Assembly: GCA_029891345.1 (NCBI GenBank)
Contig: CM056998.1
Location: 172,694,332 to 172,758,331, forward strand
Source of the DNA: Dryococelus australis
Lineage: Eukaryota; Arthropoda; Insecta; Phasmatodea; Phasmatidae
Reading direction: 5' to 3'
DNA length: 64,000 nt
Numbering within the stretch: position 1 is the stretch's first letter; each line of letters opens with the position of its first letter. Made by a program: the position numbers and the translations under genes. Shown here piece after piece: positions 24,150 to 34,225 of the stretch. The notes beneath the pieces are model-generated. The model did not search any database and had not been told where the DNA came from. It saw only the letters and a list, made by a program, of their open reading frames with translations.

Positions 24150-24450
24150 TCGGCACTGCGCAGAATGTTGGCCGAACAAAACACATTCTTTCGAAACTAC
24201 CTGTCCGAGCTCGGAGCGAAGATGGAGCATGTGAATACGGAGATCTTCCGCGATATGGTGGCCATGGAGGAGCACGTGACGAGTGTTCAAAAGCAAATTA
24301 TCGATGCATTGAATGTAGCATTTGCACAAAATAAAGAGAATCTGAAAAACCTGGAAGGATATATGACACATACTTTCGATCTCGCGATTTCCCACCTAGT
24401 CACAAAAACAGGTATTAAAAATTACAGCGAACATCTAAACCTATAAATGA
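24150..24450 (+). pseudogene. Fossil Polinton accessory protein, helical
   Basis: An open stretch (24165-24446) rich in Glu, Lys, Asn and Leu with heptad-like spacing, predicted by eye to be a coiled coil. No catalytic motif. Its position just after the ATPase is matched by a helical protein at 39424-39861 in fossil 2, which is the main reason to assign it to the Polinton. Function unknown. Confidence 0.5.
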
Positions 24451-24477
24451 GAGCAAGAGTGAGAATTTTTATTCAGT

Positions 24478-24786
24478 ATGATGACGGACATTGCCAGCGA
24501 ACTATATCGAGTGATTCAGTCTGTCCTCTCAAAATATTTACTTGCCAAGAGAGCCAAAATTTTATGCAACCATATAAGTGAAGAAATTTTTAAGCTCATT
24601 ACTCATAGTCTCGGTGTACTCCGGGAGAGCTATGGGGCACCTACAGCTGTAAAGTCCGAAATCGAAAATACAAATAACCCTTTGCAGAAGCGAAAGCATA
24701 ATGAAGTACACTCAGATCAGGATGATGGATCGGATGTGGATTTGCCACAGAAGAAGAAAGTACGGAAGAGATCCCTTAAAAGCTAA
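24478..24786 (+). pseudogene. Fossil Polinton accessory protein with basic tail
   Basis: A 102-codon open stretch with an acidic patch (DQDDGSDVD) followed by a strongly basic C terminus (PQKKKVRKRSLK) that looks like a nuclear localisation or nucleic-acid-binding tail. It lies between the helical protein and the DDPNELVD protein. I do not recognise the fold; it may be the second half of the preceding helical protein. Confidence 0.45.
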
Positions 24787-25280
24787 TATTTTGCCTCGAC
24801 GATACCTACGATCATACACATCTCATAATAATGATACGACGTATGGCATATACAGGTATAATGATAAATGGTTCCTTGGTGCTGATGAAACAGAGTTTCT
24901 ACCAGACTATACGAACTTATATTTCGCGAGGAGCCCAAGGACTTTACATAATCCGACCTCCTGGAATACAAGACTTTGCTCGAACACACGCACGCACATT
25001 ACCAAGACAACGATCCCGAAGCCGGTGCATATAAGAGTGAAAATCACGAAAATAGCGACATTCTCTCAGACGTCTTCAGCAGCCTAGCACTGAAAAGTGG
25101 TTGAGGTCTGAAGAAAATAGACAACTGCAAGAAAATTGATTACATGTTTTGGGATGATCCGAACGAGCTGGTCGATAGTCTGCAGCTACTGCTTGCTTCG
25201 CTAAGTGTTGAAAATTACTCCTACCCCAATGAGATAGTTTCAATCAAAGAACTTAAGGAGGCAGGCTACATACGGTAAAT
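24787..25280 (+). pseudogene. Fossil Polinton protein with DDPNELVD C terminus
   Basis: Begins with a 'DTTYGIYRYNDKWFLG' block (about 24835-24885) and ends with 'WDDPNELVDSLQLLLAS' and a 'NEIVSIKELKEAGYI' tail (about 25145-25280). This pairing immediately upstream of the integrase is a recurrent arrangement in insect Polintons. Function is not established; the N-terminal block is a conserved unknown domain. Broken. The corresponding gene in fossil 2 lies at about 38500-39070 on the minus strand. Confidence 0.65.
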
Positions 25281-26235
25281 CGATTGCATATCGCCAATGA
25301 ACTGCATGCAGCTGCCAGATGCAACTACCACCATCGCAAGGTCATAATTTGTGCGATGAACAATCTGTTTCAAGGCGACCTCGTCTAAATGATACCATAT
25401 GCTCAAGTCAACAAAGGCTACAAATACATGTTAGCAGTCATCGACGCCTATAGCAAATTCGTCTGGGCCAGGCCAGTCAAGTCGAAGATGCCTGTGATGT
25501 CACCATGGCCATCACCGATGTGTTGAGCGAAGGACACATCTCAGCCAATTTGCAAACCGACCAGGGCAAGGAATTCTACAATGCAAAGTTCAAGGCCCTG
25601 ATGAAGAATCTGAACATAAATAATTATTCCACATACAGTAATCTCAATGCTTCAATTGTCGAGAGGTTCAAAAGGACTCTGAAGGGCAAGATGTGGACGC
25701 ATTTCGCAGCAAGTGGTAACTACAAATGGCTTGAGCTAGTGCCGAAACTTGTATGCGAGTATAATGCTAGAGTGCGCGCGACCACTCTCATGAAGCTCGA
25801 AGATGTCAAGGACGACTCCCTGGTTCGGATTGTGTATGCTATTTTGGGGAGGAAGGGTCCACACAAGCTTAAAGCAGATATCAGTGACCTGGTACGCATC
25901 TCCAAACAGAAATGTGTCCTCGAGAAAGGGTTCACAGAGAATTGGAGTCCCGAACTGTTTCGTGTGTGTATTATACATAACTATGCTCCAAGGACCTACT
26001 ATCTCGAAGATATGAACAACATACCCATCCATGGCGGTTTCTACACCAAGGAGATATGGCCTACGAAGTTTCCAGATGTGTATTTAGTGGTCAAGGTGCT
26101 GAAACGGCGTAATGGAAGGGCCTACATCAAGTGGTGGGGTTTCCCTGCCGCTACAATTCCTGGGTCGCCGAGGTGGACATCGAGCGGTGAACATCGAAAA
26201 AGACTAATAGACCTGTATATAGTTTATTATATGTA
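25281..26235 (+). pseudogene. Fossil Polinton integrase with chromodomain
   Basis: An rve (RNase H-fold) integrase. An N-terminal zinc-binding-like segment lies at about 25298-25370. A 'YKYMLAVIDAYSKFVW' block carries the first catalytic Asp (about 25420-25470). 'LQTDQGKEFYN' carries the second, and 'NASIVERFKRTLKGKMW' carries the Glu. The C terminus reads KVLKRRNGRAYIKWWGF, a chromodomain-like fold usual in Polinton integrases. 25505-26320 is open for 271 codons, the longest non-repeat frame in the window. The gene as a whole is broken. Confidence 0.85.
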
Positions 26236-26466
26236 CAATGAATTTTATGTAAAAAAAGATATGTTGTGTTTTATTTCAAAAAACCTTTCCCCATTCATAT
26301 ATAAGAAGAAAAAATTATAAATAAATCTAAGTAATTTGCAGGAATGGTCGATGTCACCATTCGGTATAGGCCTATATAAGGTGGCATAATCGGGTTGTCG
26401 CACAAAGGTGAGACACAAACTACAAAACATGGAGGACTGCACCTAGCAAGATGAATGCCTCTCAAC

Positions 26467-26638
26467 ATGGCAGCCTCTAGCAACATATATAAACAAATTA
26501 TGTACGATAAAAACAAATATGGTCACCTCTAGTAACATATACACAAATATGGTGGCCTCCTGTAACATATAAACAAAGATGGCTACCTCCAGTAGCATGT
26601 AAACAACGATGGTTGCCTCCAGTAGCATGTAAAGAAAT
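26467..26638 (+). repeat. Short tandem array, ~30 bp unit, about 5 copies
   Basis: Units start ATGG at 26467, 26519, 26549, 26579 and 26609; the last four are spaced exactly 30 bases. Consensus: ATGGTNRCCTCYAGTARCAT followed by AYANACAAAT. The first unit is longer by about 22 bases. The array lies just beyond the integrase, where a Polinton terminus would be, and Polinton ends often hold tandem repeats, so it may be part of the element's right end. Confidence 0.75.
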
Positions 26639-27689
26639 ATGAATGAAGAATCAAAATGGCGGAATGATTATATGTGGGGGAAGTATAAGCGAGGGAGTCA
26701 GTCGTCTGCTGGATTCGAACAGAGGTGAGTAATAGGTGGTGCGGGGCGAAAACCTCCAGAAATGTAAGTTTTTTAATTAAAATATTTAAAAAGATTTTTG
26801 AAATGAAAATTTCCTTAGGAAAATTTTGAAGGAAAATCTAACATTTAGAGGAAAAATTGAAAAATGACTGCTGGGGTTAAAGAATTCTTAATAAACCAAT
26901 TTTTTAAACAATTTTTTAACAAAAAAATTTCTTGAGGGATACTTTGAGGGAAAAAGGGAAAATTCGAGGGAGAAAAGGGAAAAATGACTGCTGTCGTTAA
27001 ATACTTTTTAATTAAGAATATTTTACATAAAAATTTTTCAAACAAATTTTTTACGAATTTTTATAAATTTCGAAACGATTTTTAAATTAATTTTTTTAGT
27101 GATAAATTTTATATAGATTCTTAATATTTCCAGTGAATTGTTGATTGAATTGTTTTTAATTTTTATTATTTTTTAGATTTGTTTGCAATTTTTTCGATTT
27201 TTGGGGCATGGTCATCGGGGTCAATGTCAAGGTCACTGGCATTCAAGATCGTGGTTGGGTGACGTAACAAGATTGCGGCCGGGCGAATCAGGATCCAATG
27301 CCCGATGCCCTTGGCCCCTAATCGGCTATATAATACTACTGACAGTGACAGTTTTCATTGGTTGATCTCGAAAGTGCTTACTTTATCGCGAAAAATCGTT
27401 ATCTGTATGTGAAATTGGATTCTGTCTATACATTGATAGCTGTTTTACACTGTGGCATATTTTCAGTTCTGTACTTTTTTTTTTTTTTTTACTTTTCTAA
27501 TAAATTAGCTGGAAACAGTGTGACAAATTCCAAATAAATTCTCATTATTACTAGGTTTTTTTTTTGCGTTGAAATGTGTTCGGTATTGACTTTTTTTTAT
27601 CATAGGTAGTTTAAAAAAAACATTTCAATTAGCAATGAACAAGTTACCTCTTCGAGGACGCAAGCTTTTACGAATACAAAAAAAACATT
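26639..27689. other. AT-rich; imperfect ~117 bp direct duplication and one MITE end
   Basis: The phrase 'gaaaaatgactgctggggtt' near 26858 recurs as 'gaaaaatgactgctgtcgtt' near 26979 with similar flanks, a diverged tandem duplication. 27368-27395 ('gatctcgaaagtgcttactttatcgcg') resembles an isolated right end of the A/B MITE family. A TATA-like 'ctatataata' lies near 27324. Nothing else is supportable. Confidence 0.4.
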
Positions 27690-28195
27690 ATTTAGCAGCA
27701 ACAGTGCTTGAGCGATTAGTGTAGCAAAAGCACCACGCTGTAGTCTCCCTGCAGACGGGGGTGGATAATACACTTAAGTGCCGAGCTGGCGCGCTGTAAG
27801 GAGATTCCGTCGTTTACAGGGTACACAGCCGTATGATCGTCTGGTGATGGCGAAATCAATTATAACTTCTCCCCACCCCTCTCTCCGACACTTCCCTCCC
27901 CTATCTAACCTCCTGGGCTCGAGTCGGCGGGAGGATAACCTCGTTTGGGATTCCCCGGATAGCTGCAGAAGTACTACTGTGTCCGTTTCCCCCAACTCCC
28001 GCCCCGCCTCCCTCCAACCCTCGACCGGGCATTTCCCCGCATCCTGTTCCTGCGTAATTATCATAATCCGATCAGGGCAAGGCGGCAAGTAGACGGCAGC
28101 CCGTTCGGGCGGAGGCCATACATACAGGCGATCATCGCAGTTCGGACGGGCAACCTGGTGGGATGTAGCGCGCCATTGACGCAGTTTCTTAAAGG
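27690..28195. promoter_or_regulatory. GC-rich block, candidate promoter/regulatory DNA
   Basis: About 500 bases rich in C/G with pyrimidine-rich tracts on the plus strand (27870-27920, 27990-28040), flanked on both sides by AT-rich DNA. A 164-codon minus-strand frame (27774-28268) and a 104-codon plus-strand frame overlap it, and neither product resembles a known family; both follow from low stop density. The right edge contains AGGTGGGTATACG, which could serve as a splice donor on the plus strand, but no partner exon is visible. Confidence 0.3.
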
Positions 28196-28904
28196 TGGGT
28201 ATACGATTAAATACCGAATAATTAAGAATTGTGCTTAATGAATCGATAAACACGCCGAAAATGAACATTAAGACAAATTGCAGTTTATGATTGAATTAGC
28301 AACTATTAAGTCTAGCCAATCAAAATAGTAGGACATTTAAGCAACCGAAATAACATGGCAAAATTGACTTTTTACATACATTTAATTATCTTTGGTTACT
28401 GCTAGTGTAATAGAAGGAGAAGCCGATGCCAACATTAGGCATTTACAAAAATAAATCTGAAAAGTTTTATTTAAGCTAATTCAATGACCTCTTCCACCGA
28501 AGGAAACATGACCATGCACTAAGAGGATACTGTCTCCCGATTAACATAATTACTTTCATACGATTTCACAATACGACATAACCTAAATACAAGTTGTAAA
28601 TACAGTTTCACGCCAACAACAACTGTCGCTGTGCTCTGATTGGCTACTTCGTCTTTACTTGTACTTAAGATATAAAATACAACGATATCTTAAGTCACGC
28701 CAAGAACGCACACGACTCGCCAAGAGCCGCACACGACAGTCATAAACTAATAACCTTGAATACATTGAATCATATCTTAAGCGCATGACGAACCTTTTCT
28801 GTTAAGTCAATCGTAAACCCACCTTAGCTCTTTTAGTGCGGTACAGTTTTAATAATTATTAACGGGAACCTTCTTCCGACGTATGGTTTTTACACTACTA
28901 TCCA
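28196..28904. other. Non-coding; imperfect short repeats
   Basis: AT-rich. 'gccaagaacgcacacgactc' followed by 'gccaagagccgcacacgaca' (28696-28738) is a short direct repeat. An inverted CCAAT box (GATTGGCTAC) occurs near 28637. No gene seen. Confidence 0.4.
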
Positions 28905-29260
28905 AAGGAAAGAAAGGCTTATGAGATCAATTTTCTGTCTATGTGTCTATGTGCAGGTTTGTGTCTATGTGCATCTGAGCGTGTGTCCCGCCCCTACCCC
29001 CTCCAACAAGGCACTCGTTTTCTTTTTGCAACATGTTAACATAATTTCACTAAACTCGGTACAAACATACTACTCACTAAGGACACCTTATTTTTATAGT
29101 TGAGACCACTCCGGGCACTTGCTTTCAACATGGCGGCTATTCTAAAATTTAGAGTGGTGTGTCGTATCTCGAGAACCGTTCAACCGATTTAAACCAAAAT
29201 TTTAATGTCGACAATCAATGCATCGTGTATGTAATAAATTTAGAAATGCATATTTTTGTT
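28905..29260 (+). repeat. Dispersed repeat, copy 2 (GTGT-rich head)
   Basis: Matches 440-830: 'agaaaggcttatgagatcaa', a GTGT-rich tract, 'cccctacccc', then 'aacatggcggctatt' and the core 'cgtatctcgagaaccgttca'. This core links the dispersed copies to the satellite-like array at 831-2412. Confidence 0.55.
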
Positions 29261-31479
29261 CGTCAGCCATTTGGCAAGATAGCACTTGTTCCCAATTTGC
29301 CGCAGCTTCTGCAGCACAACCTAATGCTCAAATCCTCTTGTCTAATTCACTTATAAGGGTACGGGATCTGGAAGGGTAGATAGTATCATCAATAGCAATA
29401 TTCAAAAGCAGAGCAGGTATTTTCTTGTTAATATCAGTGCATATAACCTTTTCCATAATGATTGGGAAAATAAATTTTCCAGAAGAGAAAACAGAACATT
29501 TCATTTTAAATTCTACCTTTACTAGAATTCTCAAAAAAGATCAATAAAATCCACAACTCTCCACATTATTCACCACAACAACCAGAATCATTGTACACTT
29601 TGCAAGCTTCTAGCAATTTCTTTGCAACATTAAATCCTGACCAGAAAGTTTTAAAAACCAATTTATATTTTACAGCAATTTACTCTTCCTTACACGGGCA
29701 TGTGCATAAAATAGCCATTTATTTTCATTTTGGCTTTCATCACCCAATTTTACAAAAAAAAATGTATTAACATTATCAGGATAATACTCCCAACCACACG
29801 AATGGGAGCTATATTATTTTATAACAAAACAACTGATATACATCCAATTAAAAGCAAACAATTATTCTCAAAAACACAATTTTAAAAACTCTTCTAAATA
29901 TGGGTTTTTTTACCCGACACATTAATCATTTTCCTAATAGCTAAGTCGTACTTCAGGGTGATTTCCTCAATACCATTCCAGTACATCAACAGAGATCGGC
30001 CGCTAGAGTTATTTTTCTTCAAAGTTTTCACTAGCACTAGCTAAACTCATGCCTAGGGCAAACCGTTTATTTTCATCACCAACCCCCGCACCAACACCAC
30101 AGAATCACAGAAGGCCTTGGGCCGGGGATATTCTCCCCATCGATACACTTTCGTGGTAGCTTGCCTTGGGACCAACACACGCCGTATACACCTTGCCAAG
30201 GAAGCCAATGATACTCTCCCCACGAAGTACCGGCTTGCCTCCTTGACTCCACTCAACTTCACATACACACACAACACCGATGGAAGAATAAGAACTAGGT
30301 ATATTCTCCCCACCACGAAGGCTTGTCCACTCTTCCACACATTTAATTCAATCTCATTCTCCAAAACAACAAACATTCATACCCCACCCAAAAAATCCCC
30401 ATTTAATTCAAGCCAAATAAAAGCGCAATCCCGAGTCCACTTTTATTTACTACTTTCTGCTGCATTTTCATGTGACCCAGAACTTCCCAGTTCTACACAA
30501 GCCAAATCAGGCCTAACCAGCTGCAGATCTTAGTGGCTCACCTTATTTCCAACTTCAAACTTGTTTCTTCATTTACGGATAAGAATAACTTCAAGGTCTT
30601 GCCCTGCTTCACATTAGCAGAAAACCCCAGCCACCTTCCGCTTAAACAACTTCACTTGTTCCAGAGTAAGTCCGGCGTGTTATTTCCACCAACAAGATGA
30701 ATTCACCAAAGTTCTAATCCTTCGTCAGGAGAGCTCGCCCCCCCCCCCCCCCAATTCTTGAGTATATCTCGCACAAATGATCATTAACTAGTGCGTAAAC
30801 ACCAGCACGAGAGACTAAGTTCATTTTTTCCCTGCAATCTGCCTAAGTCCCCGCACACTTCAATTCTGGGACTAAGTTCACTACGGACATGAGACGGGAG
30901 AATTCTTCAAATTTCCTTGTCGGGTAGAAACATTTCCAAAGTCTTTTCGCTCCTCCACGACGAAAAACTAAGTCCCACATTTACCCGCAGAAAGTTAAAG
31001 TCCCCGCACTGCCATGGCAAAAGTTTGAGTCCTAACACTCTTGGTTTACAAAAAACTAAGTCCATTTATCTCTGAAAATACGGAGATAGAGTAACTTTTC
31101 TAAGTTCTTCTACGTAGCTATACTTAACTTCTCGCCTCATCGCCTTCTCGAAGTTCAACACTCAGGGCGGCACCATTCACCCATGAGGTATCCAGCTCGC
31201 CGAGAGACCTCCACTCCAGCGCCAACTTTACAGAAAACATATTTGCATTGGTGCGAACTCTTCTCCAATCAGCGACTCGTTGCTAATAATGGCCTCTAAC
31301 AGCCGTCAGAAGCAACCCGGCTACCCTCGCAGCACGGCAGGTAGCATAGTGGGATCCTACCAGGTGTATTCTAGCTGAATTCAACCATCCATTACCACCT
31401 TTTCTACAATTGTGATCGACACCCCGTTGCACAATACATGAAAAATTAATCTTTTACATAATAACTCTAAAACTAATAA
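29261..31479. other. Unassigned ~2.2 kb segment with clustered CTAAGTCC words
   Basis: Lies between two fragments of the satellite-like repeat, so it may be one insertion. 30800-31110 holds at least eight occurrences of a word close to ACTAAGTCC/TTC (near 30813, 30842, 30870, 30967, 30999, 31026, 31055, 31097), twice inside 'AAGTCCCCGCAC'. 31200-31380 is GC-richer. Short open frames (29328-29534 minus, 30053-30533 both strands) have no recognisable product. It could be the end or leader of an old retroelement, but I see no reverse transcriptase, tails or terminal repeats. Confidence 0.35.
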
Positions 31480-31830
31480 ACTAACTATCTTAAAATTTGT
31501 TCCATAAGTAATACTGTGGTAGGCCATGTAAATGTATGCAATTCAAATTGAAAAAGCACTTATTTTAAAAATGGCGTCCATACAAATATTTAGGTTTAGG
31601 TTGGTTGGTATAACTATCACATTGTTAACCAAATTAAACCAAATTTTGAATGCTGACAGTATCAATTACAAGCATTAATTTGCCAAGAGGTAATCCCTTT
31701 AGTCGACTATTTTGTGAGCTAACTCAAGTTTTTATGTCATATCTAAGGAAACGGTTGAACGATTCTTACGAAATTTGGCAAACAAGAAGTGCTGCTACAG
31801 GTGATGTTAACTAGTATACTTATAACACCG
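31480..31830 (+). repeat. Degenerate satellite-like fragment
   Basis: 'aatactgtggtaggccatgt', 'aaatggcgtccatacaaata', 'gaatgctgacagtatcaatt' and 'catatctaaggaaacggttg' follow the order of the array at 831-2412 and 10140-11620. Confidence 0.55.
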
Positions 31831-32459
31831 CTCATTTACTGCAACAATGTCATAACTCAAAAACTGTGATTTTTCAGGAGAGTCATTTGAAAGTTAGTAA
31901 TTGAAATAGAACTATAATGTATTGCAGCAAAATATTATATCAACATTACATATTTGTTTTAAAAATACATTCTAACGCCTTTGAGCGGTACTGTGGTTCC
32001 TTTCACAGCCGCAAAATCACGTCTACTTGTACTTATGAAACTATTGTTGCAAAAATGAAGTGAAATGACCGTCATATAGACACTTATGACATTCTTGTTA
32101 GAAAACAAACGTATTGTAAATAATTTTTTTTTCATGCTCTCACAGATCGTGCCACTGTTGCTGAACTTAATAATCTTAGTAAGTGTAGTATCATAATAAA
32201 CATTTTTCTTCCGATTATCATCACATTCAGCTTATGTCCAAGAGATTTTTGCTACCCTACTGGCACATTACACATTTTGGTAGAAATCCTTGTGACATCT
32301 GGGAATGTGGTTGTTATGAAGTAAGTCCATAAGATCTTTTTCTTCTTTGCTGCAATTCCTGACCTGGAATGAAACACAGGCATCAATAAACTGGATACTG
32401 TCATTACCAGACTTCTTCTTCTTCTTGATAACTGTTGCCTCTTTTAACACCTCAGTGTA
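31831..32459. other. Non-coding, no feature seen
   Basis: AT-rich DNA. The minus-strand open stretch at 32268-32450 is downstream of the transposase-like relic and could be its decayed C terminus, but shows no motif I can defend. Confidence 0.35.
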
Positions 32460-33620
32460 TTAATTCTTATTTTAAAAAAACTGACGTAGATGTTTCTATT
32501 TCAACTTTCAGATCTTTTACTGTGGACAATTGCAATGCAGTCCCATTAAGGGGACCTATGTCACCAGCTAGAGCTTTGATGTCATGGAAGAAGTCCTCAT
32601 AGCAAAGCTGGTAGACGTGGAACGGCTCTCTAGTTCTAGTTATTCTCGCAGAACGAATGGCTGAGGCAAATAATTCAGGTGTATACATAGGTACACTTCT
32701 GTGAAGATGCTTAATCTGCCTCTCTATTAATGAATGCGCGGAATCGCCTTCATTCTGTGTATGTCCTTCAATTAGATATTTATGTGTGATAGACCGTATT
32801 ACCATGTAACGTACAGCATACAAGTAGGGAGCAAAAATTAATTTCTTGTTTTGCTGGCCAGCGCAGTCGTCAGAATAAAATATGATGTCGGCATCTTCTT
32901 TGGTTGTGGATATCTGTCTCAAATACTGCAGTACAAATGTATCGAGCTCATTCACTCCACGGTGACCATTTGCCTCATCCCATACAAAGCAATCACAGGT
33001 AGTGTATTTTAAATTGTAAATGGTAAAATTGAGAACATTTAACTTGCGCTTATAAAAAAACACTTGAAACATCGCCTTTAGGCAGTTGCATGACGGCCTG
33101 TAGATCATAAACAGCCACTAAAACATCTGGCTTTTCCTTGTCTGATGTCTTCTCTGCTCGTGACAAATCCATTTCGAGTAGGTGGAGATCATAGTGTTCT
33201 TTTAAGTGCTCTTTTTCAGTGTCTTTAGAATTATGAAATTCCGTGCAGGTTTCGCACAAGTATTTCTGTGGTACAAAAACGAAATGTTGTATTCTTGTGT
33301 GAAAACTCTATAAACTAAAGTATTGTTGACAAATGGTACATTTTGCGCTTTGCAATTGGCCACATAGTCCTTGTGAATGTCTGCAATCTATTTTCTAACG
33401 TCAATAAACAACCGTGATGAACGTGCACGTGGATAATGGCTTTCTACCTTTGGAATGGAATCAATATATTGTTTAATACCATCACTTAGTCCCGGATCTA
33501 CATTCTCCTGTTTTCCATGCTACCTCTAAGATCTGGTTCCAGCAACACACTTGCAATAGTATTTAGTTTTTCAATTACTGTTCTAATGGGACGGTCAAAT
33601 ATGTTTAAGGTATTCTTGAT
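32460..33620 (-). pseudogene. Decayed transposase-like gene (YSDDCAGQ / GHTQNEGD family)
   Basis: Minus-strand relic of a protein family common in insects and other animals (I believe Pfam DUF7869-type; superfamily of the parent DNA transposon uncertain). N-terminal block, about 33500-33380: 'DSIPKVESHYPRARSSR'. Then a Cys-containing block 'CETCTEFHNS' (33259 leftward). The core is at 32467-33108: WDEANGHRG, IIFYSDDCAGQQNKK and GHTQNEGDSAHSLIE, ending in 'EPFHVYQLCYEDFF'. The family is thought to have an RNase H-like fold with the Asp of YSD and acidic residues of the GHT block as candidate catalytic residues; this is inference. Breaks seen: a frame change at the seven-A run 33054-33060, another near 33258-33275, and at least one stop upstream. 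No inverted repeats found around it. Confidence 0.75.
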
Positions 33621-33723
33621 TAACACCTTACACACTCGGATCTACTTGTTGTTTTATTGGAAGTCGAAGGCATTATTATTTATCCGTTGGTTTCTGGCAC
33701 CTCCAATACGAACAAAGTAGTAG

Positions 33724-33905
33724 TAGGGGCGTGCCGATCCTATTTCACTTTTATTTAATCAGAGTTTCAATTTGATATCAAATTGATTGGTCGGATTAAG
33801 GATAAATTCAATATTAATCCGATCAAAAATTATCCGATATTAATCAGATAAAATAGTATTGATTGATTTATCCAATTAATTTGATTAGTTAATAATTTTT
33901 TTAAA
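33724..33905 (+). repeat. AT-rich repeat with hAT-like tip, tentative
   Basis: Starts 'taggggcgtgccgatcc', which resembles tips of many hAT-type MITEs (CAGGGGTGTGCCGAT class), and continues with several overlapping 'attaatccgat' words in both orientations. No matching right tip was found, so this is only a candidate MITE remnant. Confidence 0.3.
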
Positions 33906-33984
33906 TTTTGTGTGGATTAATAAGGCTATAGTTTGGTGTAAGAGTGTGCTAAGGACTTTATTTATTTTATTTTATTTTTATTTT

Positions 33985-34225
33985 TGGACAGTGCCATGGT
34001 ATGTCCTCACCCTTGGAGCTCTGGCGTTATACTGCGGTGTTATGTGTTGAGGTTGGAGAACGCCATGGTACATCCTCACACTCGGAGCTCTGCTGTTGTA
34101 CTAAGGTGTGATATTGTAGGAAGGGATTTATATGTCTTGGGGTTGGGGAGTGGCATCGTAAGCCCTCGCCCACAGAGGTATATCATCGTACTGAAGTGTT
34201 GGGGAAGGGGTGTATATATGTATTA
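33985..34225 (+). repeat. Degenerate minisatellite, about 3 units of ~70-90 bp
   Basis: Units near 33993, 34062 and 34153 share the order GCCATGGTA..TCCTCAC, 'tcggagctctg', 'gttgtactaaggtgtgatat' and 'ttggggttggggag'. The third is more diverged. GC-richer than its surroundings. An 80-codon frame runs through it but is repeat-driven. Confidence 0.6.

Larger units (their letters stand above)
22390..26330 (+). mobile_element. Polinton/Maverick fossil 1, truncated
   Basis: A broken Polinton with, in order, a PLA2-domain structural protein (minus), a C2H2 zinc-finger piece (plus), an A32-like packaging ATPase (plus), two accessory proteins (plus), a protein ending in a DDPNELVD-type motif (plus) and a chromodomain integrase (plus). 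No DNA polymerase B, protease or major capsid gene is found and terminal inverted repeats are not identifiable, so the left half is lost. It carries many breaks (well over ten), yet the integrase keeps a 271-codon open frame and GC content is higher than in fossil 2, so it is probably the younger of the two. ATPase to integrase points rightward. Confidence 0.88.

Noticed and set aside
27774-28268. 164-codon minus-strand frame as a host gene
   Set aside because: Arg- and Glu-rich translation of a GC-rich block, with an equally open antisense frame and no recognisable homology.
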